Assembly: GCA_033032175.1 (NCBI GenBank)
Contig: CM065321.1
Coordinates: 642,501-706,500, forward strand
Reading direction: 5' to 3'
Origin: Saturnia japonica
Taxonomy: Eukaryota; Arthropoda; Insecta; Lepidoptera; Saturniidae
Length of the DNA stretch: 64,000 nucleotides
The position numbers and the translations under genes were made by a program. Below, in pieces: positions 45,519 to 56,714 of the stretch (its first letter is position 1; every line of letters begins with the position of its first letter). Below the pieces are notes generated by a model, which did no database searches, was not told where the DNA came from, and saw only the letters and a program-made list of their open reading frames with translations.

Positions 45519-46495
45519 TCCATACCTACTAATATTATAAATGCGAAAGTAATTCTGTCTGTCCCGTCTGTTGCATTTTCATGCCTAGACCGCCAATTTT
45601 GATGAATTTTCGTTGAGAAAGGACATAGGCTACTTTTGGAAATAAAATTTGAAAGGGTGAAATTGAGGGGAAATTCGTATGAAGAACCCAATTTGATGAA
45701 TTTTGGTATAGAGATATGTTGGACCTTGGAGAAAGAGTTTGGCGACCTTATGTGGTTAAATTAAAAGTTTAATGGGTGAAATAGGGGATGAAGATTTGTA
45801 CAAAGAACCCATCAAACCAATTTTGATGAATAGAGATATATTGGACCTTGGAGACAAACATATATTAGAGACCTTATGGCGCAAATGTAAAACATGAGGG
45901 AGTTTTTTTATTTGTTTGTATATACAAGCTAATCTCTGGAACTATCCCAGTCGGATTCTAAAAAATCTTTATGTATATGATAGCCAGACTCACGACGAAT
46001 AGTATATAGGCTATCTAACATTGAGCTACAACTCTCAGTAAATCTTAAATATTGATTTTTTGTTAGGTCGGAGGTGGAAGCCCTTCCTAGCTGCTTTATC
46101 CGCTTGCGCTGTCGTAATGGTTAATGATATGTAAATACAATTTGTTACAAAAATACTGATCCTTAATATATACAAAAAAAATTGCGATAGCATATGACTA
46201 TCTCCTATACATAAGCCTCAAAAAGCTATTTTGTAACAAACAATTGTTAAAAATTAAAAAGTGATTTTTGAACATTATTTTTAGGCATTAATTCTTCGTC
46301 ATGAAGAAAATTTTATAAAGTTAGGGTTTGCTCATTAAAGTATGTTATTTTGACATATAGTTTAGGAGATAATAAAAATTAAAATAATTTATACTTGTGA
46401 CAAGAACAATAATTATGATAGACTACACAGGTGCGGTGGCGTTGCGGTGTTTATTGTATAAAATTAATACGGGTGAAACCGTGGTGCACAGCTAG
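45519..46495 (+). mobile_element. Helitron-like element, near complete
   Basis: Begins TCCATACCTACTAATATTAT and ends hairpin (ACGGGTGAAACCGT), then GCACAGCTAG. TC start and hairpin plus CTAG end fit non-autonomous Helitrons. Length is 977 bp. The interior has three diverged copies of a GATGAATTTTGGTATAGAGATA unit. It is not coding. Related copies: 25400-26371, 38280-38830 and 40103-40700. Confidence 0.65.
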
Positions 46496-46660
46496 AATAT
46501 TAATACGTCAAGCAAAATCTTTCGATACCATTTTAAGCGTATTGCGTGCTAGGAAGCCTGTGAGATTTGGCATGGTTAAAGTTTATATGGAGAAGTAGTG
46601 CCGAAAGCTAAAATTTATTTATAACATTTGTTACTAATATATTAAATTAAAATCTAAAAC
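46494..46660 (+). repeat. Dispersed repeat, relative of 39766-39957
   Basis: AAGCGTATTGCGT and TGGCATGGTTAAAGTTTATA are shared with the inverted copy. Class unknown; it abuts the Helitron-like end. Confidence 0.6.
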
Positions 46661-47093
46661 CGAACAGTTCCATTGAACTTAGACCCATAAAATATTGACA
46701 TTGTCACTCAACGAAAAATGACAGCAAGTAATGAAGATAATACTCATTGTTTATGAATACTGCAAATGTCAAACAGAAAATTGTATATAATCATAAAGTC
46801 GCTGACCGAATTTCGACCTTAGGACGATCGCTAGTATAAATAAATAAATAGTTTAATAGTACATATACCAGTGGTGGATCTCACTCGGTGAAGTTGTGCG
46901 CTGCGTTATTGTGTTTTTACAAGAATTACTTTACAGGAAGAATTACTTTTACATATATAAAACCGGTTTCGTTAGCAGTTACATCTTGCCACGACTTTGT
47001 GCAGCGACGGACTAAGTCGTTTATTGTTAAACAATAATGTAGCTTATATGCTATGGCAGAAGTCACAATTTCAAATGAAGGGTTAATATATTA

Positions 47094-48456
47094 ATGAACA
47101 GTGAAGGACCATCAAACCAAGATTTAAACGAACTAATCGATGCAGAAGGTCACTTAAATGTAGATAGTACCCATGCGAATAAAAGAAAACGAATCATAAG
47201 TGATGAAGATGAAAACTGGACTCTAGTTACTAGAAATGTAAAAAAAGTAAGTCATGATGAAAATTATTTTGAAATTACTATTAGTTCCAGCGAAAATTTG
47301 CCAAAACAATTTGCGTTAGCGAAGATATTCAAAAATGCCAACATATATATACATAAATAGGGTTAAATATATAAACGCATACAAAATATCTATACTATTT
47401 GAAAAGGAGATTGATTCAAATAATTTATTTAATTGCAAACCCTTGTTAGACCTTGGCTGCAGAATTAAAAAAACTTCTTAGGTGAACCTATCATTCGAAG
47501 TAATCAGGAACATTGATATAGAGTTGAGAGAAGAGGAAATAAAAGAACATATCTCAAGCACAATCAAAATTGTACATTTAAGTCGCCTTAAACGAAGAGA
47601 ATCTGAAGGAACTGGGTGGGTAGAGAGTGAAACAATTAAATTAGGTTTTCAAGGCTCATCTCTTCCGCCTTTTATTTATATACATGACATGCGAGTAAAA
47701 GTGGACCCATATATATTTCCCGTTACACAATGTATTCGTTGCTGGAAATTTGGACACATGGTCAAAGTTTGTCCCGCTAAGAAAATTATTTGCCCAAAGT
47801 GTGGAGACAATCATCCATCTTGCGATAATCATCAGCTTAAGTGCGTGAATTGTTTAGGTAATCATTCGTCTATATCTAAAGAATGTCCAGTCTATTTGAA
47901 AGAAAAGAAAATACGTATAATAATGGCAGAATTTAACTGTACTTTTAAAAAAGCTTCTACAATGTATGTACCTCCCGAATCTTATACCCAAGATACGGAC
48001 TTTGAAAATCGTGTAACGAATGATCTACCAGAACCTACAAGCTCGGCTATGAATGTTCCCGAGTCTAACGCTACAACCAAAACTACTTATGCTAATATTA
48101 CCAAAAGAAAAAAACAAGAACCTGAGATCCCTTCAAACCCACAAAAATCAACTAAAGGAAACAAACAGAAACATAAATCCCAGGTAGAAGATTATTATGA
48201 ATTTTGGAACGAGAGTATGGAGATGGAACAAAATGATGAAGCCGAAGAGGAGAGTAAAACAGAGAGGAATAGAAGAAGTTCAGAACATTCATTCAGTAAC
48301 TTGTTACTTAAATTGAAGATCATTATCTTAGATAAACAGAATTCCGTAATGGAAAAAATTAAAGAAGTTATGTCAGTTAGTATCGAATGGGTAACGAAAT
48401 GGATTATTGACAATATATGTGAAGGGTCTTTATTTAAATATTTTTATAATGGATAA
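47094..48456 (+). pseudogene. I-like LINE ORF1 (gag-like nucleic-acid binding protein), frameshifted
   Basis: An acidic N-terminal piece (47094-47360, with DENWTLVTR) and a second piece in another frame (47482-48456, 324 codons). The second holds three CCHC-type knuckles: CIRCWKFGHMVKVC, CPKCGDNHPSC and CVNCLGNHSSISKEC. A lysine/glutamate-rich C-terminus follows. The region 47361-47481 bridges the two with a frameshift and stops. ORF1 ends at TAA 48454-48456, overlapping the ORF2 ATG at 48449 (ATGGATAA), which suggests coupled reinitiation in the ancestral element. Confidence 0.82.
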
Positions 48457-51400
48457 AGTCATTACCATTAACTTATTGCAGTGGAACGCCCAGAGCATTA
48501 AACCGAAAACAGATTCCTTTTTACAACTACTTGTTCAAGAAAAAATTCACATCGCTGCTGTTAGCGAAACTTGGTTATTCCCCGAAAGTACGTTTAAGTT
48601 AAGTAACTATAATGTATTTCGAGTTGATAGACGCGATTCATATGGAGGCGTAGCTATTATAACACATAAATCAATCCAGGCTCGACTAGTACAAATACAA
48701 AACATAAACTCTGGAATAGAAATTGTGAAATTGTTAAAAGTGTCTAACTGTAATTATTTAGAACTTATTATTTCAATATATTGCCCACCTGTGGTACAAA
48801 GTACACAAAGAGACTGGGACTATATTTTCTCTTTAGCTTCAAGGAAGTCGTTGATTTTAGGTGATCTAAATAGACATCATCCATGTTGGTCCAATAGGAT
48901 GAATCTGAGAGGTAACATTATCTTTGATTCCACTATCGATAACGATTTGGTTTCTTTAAATGATGACAATCCTACTCGAGTAAAGATAGTCAATGGAGCG
49001 CTACAAGAATCATCTCAAGATATATCACTCGCATCTACTGACATAGCATGTAAATTTGCATGGACTGTAACAAACGAATCCCTAGGCAGTGACCACTTAA
49101 TTATTAAATTATCAACCTCTATTGATCGTTTACCGAATATTAAAAATAGAAGAAATTTTAAAAAGGCTGATTGGATCTCCTACAATCAGTATATTGAAAC
49201 ACTGTGCCCTAATTTGAATATTTTTAAAGATATACAATTCATTTATAAATATTATTCACTGCGCAGCAGACATGTATATACCTTTTTACAAAAGTAACAA
49301 TAACCCAAGTAGCAAATTTATACCGAAACCTTATTGGAATCAATTCTTGTCTAAAGCTGTGGCACAGCGAAGGTTAGCCTTAACTACATTTAAGAGAAAT
49401 CCTACTCCGAGAAACTTTGACCTTTTGAAAGAAAAAATCAGGATCACTCAAAAATTAATTAGAAATGCTAAAAACAAAGCATGGTACCAATTCTGTTCAT
49501 CCGTAGATCAAATGACATCATCTACTGAGATGTAGCGTCAAATGAAATGGCTAAAGGGTGGAAAAATAGCACGAGCTCAAATTGATCCCTTAATAATTAA
49601 AAATCTTTTACACGACTTAACACCTGGATACGTAAACCCTAATGAACCTCTTTTTGACTCACATAACACCATATTAGAATCAAAAATTTCTTTACAGGAA
49701 CTTGAAAAATCTATAAAATCCAAAGACACTGCTCCAGGTACTGACAACATTTCATATTCCATGGTTAATATGTTTAACCTATATAAAACTTACCTGATAA
49801 TGCAAAACATGTTCTTTTAAGCATATACAATAATATTTTGCAGAAAGGATATGCACCAAATCAGTGGCGATTTATTCATATTATCCCTATTCTTAAACCA
49901 GGGCGTATACATGTTAAGTCTTCTTCAATACGCCCAATAGCGCTTATATCCTGCTTATGCAAAATTTTTCATACTATACTTAATAAACGGATTGAATGGT
50001 TTTTAGAAAGAAACAACTTTTTCGATGAAAATATGACGGGTTTTAGGAAAGGTCGGTCATGCCTTAATAATCTCAGTACATTGGTAACCCGAATACAAAA
50101 CGGCTTTTCAAAAGATTTGGTAACTCTTGGCTGCTTTATAGATATTGATAATGAATACAATAACATAGATATTCAAGTGCTGTTAAATAATTTAAATGGT
50201 ATAAGCTTGGGGTCTAGAATTTGCAAATATCTGTGGTCTTTTCTTAAAGAAAGAACACTTACAATAGAATCAAAGGGACATATTCTTATGAGAAGTACAA
50301 GTCGAGGTCTTGCCCAAGGAGACCCTTTATCTCCTTTGCTTTTTAATATAGCTACCGCGAACATATGCAAACAGATATCAAATATTTTTTATATCTCAAT
50401 ATGCTGATGACTTTGTTTTATACAAAGTCTGTAAAAATATTTCCGAAGCAAGCACTCATTTACAAGTAGCTCTTAATGAAACTCAATCTATGTTAAGTGA
50501 CCTCGGTTTGGAAATTTCACCAACAAAAAGTAATATCTGTCTCTTTAAAAAGGGTGTAAATAGAAACAACATAGACATCAAAATTAAAGGTATTCCAATT
50601 CAAATAACTGACGCAGTAAAATATTTGGGGATGTGGTTGGATCGATCTCTAAAATGGAGTAAACATATTAATGGACTTTCAGAATCTACCTCGAAATTTC
50701 TTAATGTTTTTAAAGTTTTAGCCGGTTCTAATTGGGGCGTCCACCCAAAACATTTAATTAGATAATATATCAACATCATTCAGAGTCGAATTGATTTTGG
50801 TAGCTTTCTTTATGATAATAGTGCTCAGTCTAATCTATATAAACTTGATAAAATTCAAAATCAGGCTATGAGAATTATTGGGTGTTTTGTTAAAAGTACT
50901 CCTATCCACTTAATGGAAAGTGAACTGAGCATATATCCATTACACCTTAGGAGAAAGTATTTAGCTGGAATTTTTTTATTTAAATCTAAATCATTTGTGA
51001 AAAACAACCTCGTTAAGCTAATAGATGAATTATCCACTTCTCTTCAAACCCGTTATTGGCGTAATAAAAAGAAACCATTATTGGCCTGTGCGTATATTAG
51101 CTTTAAAAATATATCAATACACTCTAGCATAAATCTTGAAATGTTTTCCTTACATACGTGGGTTGACAGCATAGACCTAACAATTAGGCTAAATATAGAT
51201 GGTATCACGAAACCAAAACGTCAATATAATTCCCTCCACATAAAAACTATTTGTGACCAATATATTAATTGCCAATATCAAAAGTTTACAAAAATATACA
51301 CAGACGGATCTAAAGATGGGAATTATATAGGTGCCGCATTTTTTGAGTCAAATTACGAAACTTCTATGAAATTCAAAATTAATGAAAATGTGTCAATTAT

Positions 51401-52133
51401 GCATGCTGAGTTATTAGCTATTTCGGAAGCTCTAGCGTTTGTTCAGTCAACTGACTCTATAGAAGTTGTTATACTAACTGACTCGAAAAGTGCTCTTCAA
51501 CATGTAGCTAGATGTACCTCGACTTTTCGAGGAACACCGTTAGCCTACACTATATTAAAACAATTACTTGATTTGAAGAAGAATAACAGAGTAATTGTTA
51601 TGCAGTGGATATCATCTCATATAAACATAGCCGGGAATGAAAGAGCTGACCTCTTAGCCAGGCAAGGATCTTCCGACGGTATCCCAATTAAAGTAATACC
51701 AACGCATTTTGATTTATGTTACATGTTAAAAAATGACTGCTATTTTCACTGGAAAGAATACTTCGACGAACGCTCTAGATCCAAAGGAATATGGTACAAA
51801 ACGATACAACCACATCCTTTAAAGACTCCTTGGATAGAAAATATCACAATTAATCGGCAAGAAGCCATAACAGGAATGAGATTACGCTCGGGACACATTC
51901 CATCGAAAAAATTCGCATTTATGATGCATAAAACGCCATCTCAAATGTGTCCGACTTGCGGAATCATAGATAATGTGCACCACATTCTGGTGGAGTGTGT
52001 TCGTAGTGAATCCACTAGGTCTAAACTTAATGCTTCTGATTTGTTCCACATTGGTATATATAATTCCATTTTGGCCGACCCTTCGTCTTTTTTTGCTAGG
52101 GAGCTATTTAAAATTAAGTTAAGTAATTGTTAA
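48449..52133 (+). pseudogene. I-like LINE ORF2 (endonuclease-RT-RNase H), broken
   Basis: Pieces: 48449-49297 apurinic-type endonuclease (LLQWNAQSIKPK, SETWL, LGDLNRHHP, SDH); frameshift near 49250-49290; then up to TAG 49533-49535 (nonsense, same frame continues to 49820); frameshift; 49838-50407 RT (SIRPIALISCLCKIF, GFRKGRSC, FIDIDNEYNN, QGDPLSPLL); frameshift near 50395, with YADDFVLY in the new frame; then 50490-50765 and 50868-52133. The last piece contains RNase H (YTDGSKDG, HAELLAISEAL, LTDSKSAL, NERADLLA) and a terminal CPTCG...HHILVEC finger. At least three frameshifts and one stop codon; a dead copy. Confidence 0.88.
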
Positions 52134-52655
52134 TATTGGTTTTATGTTGTTTGGAAATTGTCTTGTGAAGTTTAAATTACACAGGCAACATAGTCGCCCA
52201 AGCGACTAAGTCCTAAAATAAAGGAAAAAAAAATAAAAAAAAGTATAATAGTAATAATAATAGTTTCTTTATGGGACTCGAAGTTTAAGTTAAAAGAGTG
52301 TCCGAGTAATATCATGGGGTCTTCGCCGCTACAAGCACTTAAAAAAAGACGTGAATGTTAATAAACTACCGCTCAATGAGAACTCTTTGCATTTTTTAGG
52401 TATTTATTATCAGTGTAAGAATAGTTCATAAGTTTATCAAAAATGAAATTCAAGCATTGAGATCAGCTCCGAGGTCGTTTCGATTGCATATTAGTTGGGT
52501 TTCTTTTTTTAATGAAAAAAAAGTTATTTAGTTCACATGAGATTATGAGGACAATGCAGCCTATCGTCGTCTATGTAGGAACTGCTATAATTATCTAAGT
52601 ATGCACCAGAAGGTATAATGAACGTCGTAAATAAATATAACACTGTATTGATGCA

Positions 52656-52742
52656 TTTTTTTTTTTTTTTTTTAACCGACAACACTGTTAGCCTTATCCA
52701 AAAACAGTGCCGCTGCGGCTTTTACAGTTTCACCGGACTTGA
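52656..52742 (-). mobile_element. Jockey-family stub (poly-A plus about 70 bp)
   Basis: A T run followed by the extreme 3' end of the 43263-type 3'UTR (ACTGTTAGCCTTA, GCCGCTGCGGCTTTTACAG). Flanked by a 9-bp duplication ATTGATGCA at 52647-52655 and 52743-52751. A very severe 5' truncation. Confidence 0.85.
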
Positions 52743-52959
52743 ATTGATGCAATACATAAAAAAAATATTATAATTAAATTCGATTCGCACTTGTTATATC
52801 GGCAGCTATACTATCAGTTTTCATTCGACCAATCAGGAATAAGGCACGTTCGCATTTGGTGCGCGCGGGTAACGGACCAGTAACCGAGGGGCACGGAATG
52901 TGAACTCGGCTCGTTGCGCAATGCAGCGTAATGTGCGACTATTCAGCTGTTCGCTTTTA

Positions 52960-53070
52960 GGTCCACTTTTAAACCTAATAGGAAAAATTCTCTATTAAAT
53001 TCAGGCCCTAAGATGGCACTTATGTTCGTTAAAATACTACTACCACTTCGGAAAACAACCCAGTCAATTT
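52960..53070. repeat. Interspersed segment shared with 17500-17615
   Basis: AGGCCCTAAGATGGCACTTATG and flanks match the intronic segment of the left P450 in the same orientation. Confidence 0.5.
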
Positions 53071-53149
53071 TATCATTTTTTTTAGCTGTACAAATAATAA
53101 TCACAATAATTATTAAGTGCGTATACAGGGAGGCAGTCACTTCCAGACA

Positions 53150-53420
53150 TCGCTATAATTCACCCTTTAATAATCCTTGACAGTTAACCTGCTTGACACG
53201 GTCGTTGAAATTATTGTCTGGCAAATTAGTAATATGCTTATGGGTCTTAGTATAGTACTTAACACTATTACTTAAAAAACTTTTTCTGAGTCTAATACAT
53301 GGATGAACCAATGTGTGTTTATTTGTAGTATTAAAACTATGCCGGTCGTTTACAAAATCCAGATTGTCGTAAGTTTTTGCGAATCTACGTAATATCTTGT
53401 TACAGATATATTATTTTGTC
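53150..53420 (-). pseudogene. LINE reverse transcriptase C-terminal fragment
   Basis: The minus strand has an open stretch of over 70 codons that includes NKHTLVHPCIRLRKSFL, SVKYYTKTHKHI and NNFNDRVK. This is the pattern at the very C-terminus of Jockey/CR1-type ORF2 (basic R-L segment, KYYNKLP-like motif, F-K tail). Short and isolated, so the clade is uncertain. Confidence 0.5.
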
Positions 53421-56180
53421 ACAAACTTATACATGGAAACGTTTGATGAACCAGATCCTTTATAAGATATTAACATACAAACTTCTAAGAAGCCTTCGAG
53501 ATTCCCAATAGAGCTATCCTTCGTAGTAACTAATATGAGAACAAAATTATGCTGTCCCTTAAATCGGATTAAAGAAAGTTCTACAATCCCAACAAAAATA
53601 TAAATGTGAAAAACGGGCCAAGTTCGGTAGAAACGACGTTCAGGGTAGTCGTTGTCACCGATAAAAAAGCTGAGATCTAACGGGTGCCAAGTAGCCATAG
53701 TTGTTCTTTTAATAATAGCTGTAGAAATGTACGTTCTTCAAATAATTTACAAAACAATATGTTACATTCTTTCTAACTTGGCATGTCTTAATTGTTAATA
53801 TAACACGATAAAATAATTTGAGACAAAATTCTTAGCAATCCATGGATTCACCTTGCGGGTGCCAAGTCCATGGTGTGGCAGATAGAGGGAATACAAGAAG
53901 CCCCCGGAACTTGCGACCCAGGTGTAGGTTTAAGGGACCCCCTTATGATGCACATCAGCGCTCACCTTGACTGGCCTCGATACCCTCCCTGCCAAGCCAG
54001 ATTTGGTAAGACCCGTAGATACCCGTTCTAAAATAGAACTAACTGCAGTTCTCGACAGGTCGAGGTCTTTTAGCAAATTATAGAGAGATTGCGCTAGAAT
54101 GCCCTTACTCCCACTTCCACCACATACAAGTTAATCGCATAGCCTTTTTGGTTACTTCATTGTGGCCCTGCGGTGGAAAAAAAAAACGGGCAAAGCTAAC
54201 AAGATATTTATTTAAATAAGTTAAACAAAGGTAACAAAAGAAAAAAAAAACAAATAGACTATTCCCTCAGAATTACTAAATTATGACTAATTAGGCTAAA
54301 TGAAGACGTTACTTACAGGTAGTGTTTAAAAAAAAGTACAACGTATTCCGAGGGAATATTCAGGTTGGGATGTCGCGGCAATCAGACAATCCGTAGGCAG
54401 TTTCCGTGGCAATAAAGAATAAATAAAATGAGTAAGATTAAATAGCAGCGAATTCGTGAAGCGGCAACCCCGTTCCACCGAGGTTTTTAATGAAACTGCA
54501 AGCGTCATCATTTAAGAAAGCGGCAATAAATTAGAATCACGCAGACGCGCAGCACGAACCCTCTAAGACTAAACTCAAGGGTTTAAGAAGCACAAGCACA
54601 AGACGCAACCCTATTATTAGGATATTTACGTATTTTGTAATAAAAAACAGTTGTTCCGGTGGCTCGCTGTCTGCTGACTGATTTGAACGATTTGCCGGTC
54701 GCTGTTTATAGGAAATGTGTTATAAATCATGTACCAATCCTTTGCTCATCAATATTCATAGCGCGTATGAAAGATAAGGTATAAGGATTGTGCAGCCGCG
54801 GGTTTTAAAACGTTATTATATTTCTTCGTTGTGTACAATTATAGAATTATTTATATGTAGTAGTTTAACTACATTACAGTGTCCACTAAAATAGTTCAAT
54901 CAGGTGCAGAACCTAGGATTGAGAAAGGCTTACTGTAAGCATTTACTGTTGAGCCTACTTTTATAAAATTAATTTGTCTCCTGTTAGTGTCTAAAGAAGG
55001 ATAAATTAACGTAAACAATTATTGACATAATAAATATCATATTTTAACCTTATTATATTAAGTGAGCAATTCTTTCTTTCAAACTTTCTTTCAATTTCTT
55101 TCAATTGGTTTTCGCGGAAACGGCTACAACGATTTTGATGAAACTTTGTATTTAGATAATGTTTTACATTCCAAGTTTACCTAGATTGATTTTTTTTCTT
55201 TTATTGTTTATAAGACACCGAACACAACTCGGTCGGCCAAATATTAAATAATAAATTAAAGTAAATATTTATGAAGTATCTACAAAAAGAACCATATCAG
55301 CACTGTTCTCAATCATTGGTATACCAGAATCATAAACGGTCGCAAAATTGAGATCTCAGTTTACCGATGACGACTGAAAGGAGCAAAGCTACTCGAGCAT
55401 GTAATTATAATCAACTTCTGATTGAGGTTACTACTACAGTTACACCTATCTGGAGTCATCAAAATAGGTTATTGGAACGCCTGAAGCGTTAGTTCGTGCT
55501 GCTAGCCTCTCATTTTAAGCCAGATTACTGTCATGCAAGCAGAAGGCTCTTAAATTTTGGCGGAGTATGACAGAGCGTTTTCGCATTCGTCGTCAATCCT
55601 CGGCAAAGTCAGATCTTTTTTTTCTAACGTGGGGATATCCTCCATTGAATCTTGTAGGGGTATGTCACCGACATAAGTCTTATAAGAGACCGCTCTTATA
55701 GACTAAATCCCACGGTGTCCTTCTCGCAACTAAAGGCCGGGGAGCGGGAACTGCTTGTGCACGGCATCCACTCTCCCGACAGGTGTGGCCCTACCCCAGG
55801 GCCCCGTCGCGGTTGGAGGCAATCGGAACCTCCAACGAGCCTCGGAGGGCACACGAACACTACTGTGCTTCCTCCATCTCGGGCCTACAATACACGGTGA
55901 CGGAAACGCCCAAGTCCGCCACCTGCAGACCCATTTAAGGCGGCCGGAGATCATCACGCGGCCTCCGGCGCCTGGCTCGTTGACCGCGGGAGGGGAGCAA
56001 AGTCAGGTCTACCTCAAGACCACTCCGTAAACTGGATAGTGTCTAATCCCGACAAATGGTCAGAGAGATATACGGAGAGTAGAGTGTACCCCTCCTCGGG
56101 TCTGTTCAGTTACGTGAGTTACAGGAATATCAGAAACCAATATCGGCAGGTAACTTTACGGAGGCCGGAGATCGTTGCGC
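53421..56180. other. Repeat remnants upstream of the P450, no gene
   Basis: A 95-codon minus ORF (53698-53411) has no recognised domain. GC-richer islands at 53830-54180 and 55690-56060 differ from the AT-rich surroundings and look like transposon coding or UTR debris, but I cannot assign them. About 55080-55260 holds text like Helitron-associated repeats. Confidence 0.4.
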
Positions 56181-56194
56181 CCTCTACTCCTATA

Positions 56195-56285
56195 TATCCA
56201 TCCATCTTCATACTTAACATTCTTTTAGCTATATAACTTTCATCCCTCCTTATGACATTGCCATAAAACGCTCAACTTCTCTATC
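56195..56285 (-). repeat. LINE fragment shared with 36960-37050
   Basis: ACTTTCATCCCTCCTTATGACAT matches 36990-37012 (CCTCCTCATGACAT), the C-terminal region of an RTE-like ORF on the minus strand. Confidence 0.6.
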
Positions 56286-56339
56286 AGGTTCGTATCGGAA
56301 ACGTATAATTGATACCCGAGTAGCGGATACGGAATTTAT

Positions 56340-56520
56340 CTTCACTCATATTGTAACTGCAAAAGTAATTCAGTCTGTCTGTCTTTTTGTTAATTTTCAA
56401 GACTAATTCTCTGAACCGATCGCAATGAAATTTTTCACAAAATTAACTTGAGATATGAGAGGGAAGTGTTACGCAATATATGCGCCATAGACGAAGGCGC
56501 GATAAAAAGTAGTTTTTATT
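56340..56520. repeat. Repeat fragment just upstream of the P450 promoter
   Basis: AAAAGTAATTCAGTCTGTCTG followed by GAACCGATCGCAATGAAATTT resembles the opening of the Helitron-like family at 45519. It lies about 140-320 bp above the likely TATA box, so it could influence regulation (inference). Confidence 0.45.
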
Positions 56521-56661
56521 AAATAAATTATGATTTCATCAAACGATGTAAAAATGTTGAGATAATTTTGTAACTTCAAGTTTTTTTTTTAATTTAAACC
56601 TGAGCAAATATTAATAGTTGGGTTTTTCAACGATAAAGACGGAACACCAAACATTATTTAA

Positions 56662-56668
56662 TATAAAG
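56662..56668 (+). promoter_or_regulatory. Candidate TATA box of the P450
   Basis: TATAAAG lies 53 bp before the ATG, leaving room for a short 5'UTR. No initiator or xenobiotic response element was confidently identified. Confidence 0.35.
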
Positions 56669-56714
56669 TAAGACCGTATGAACTTACTTTATCTTACGTA
56701 TTTGATGCGCAATC

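Larger units (their letters stand above)
46862..52262 (+). mobile_element. I-like LINE with RNase H, near full length, inactive
   Basis: About 5.4 kb with a leader, ORF1 with zinc knuckles, ORF2 with endonuclease, RT and RNase H, a short 3'UTR and an A/TAA-rich tail (about 52221-52262). RNase H after RT separates it from Jockey and RTE and places it in the I/LOA group. Several frameshifts and one nonsense codon make it inactive. Ends are approximate; TAATAGTA occurs at both (46854, 52246), but that is weak evidence for a target duplication in AT-rich sequence. Confidence 0.85.

Noticed and set aside
55715..56030. Overlapping ORFs of 61-91 codons on both strands in a GC-rich island
   Set aside because: No recognisable domain; the island resembles transposon debris and open frames are expected from its base composition.
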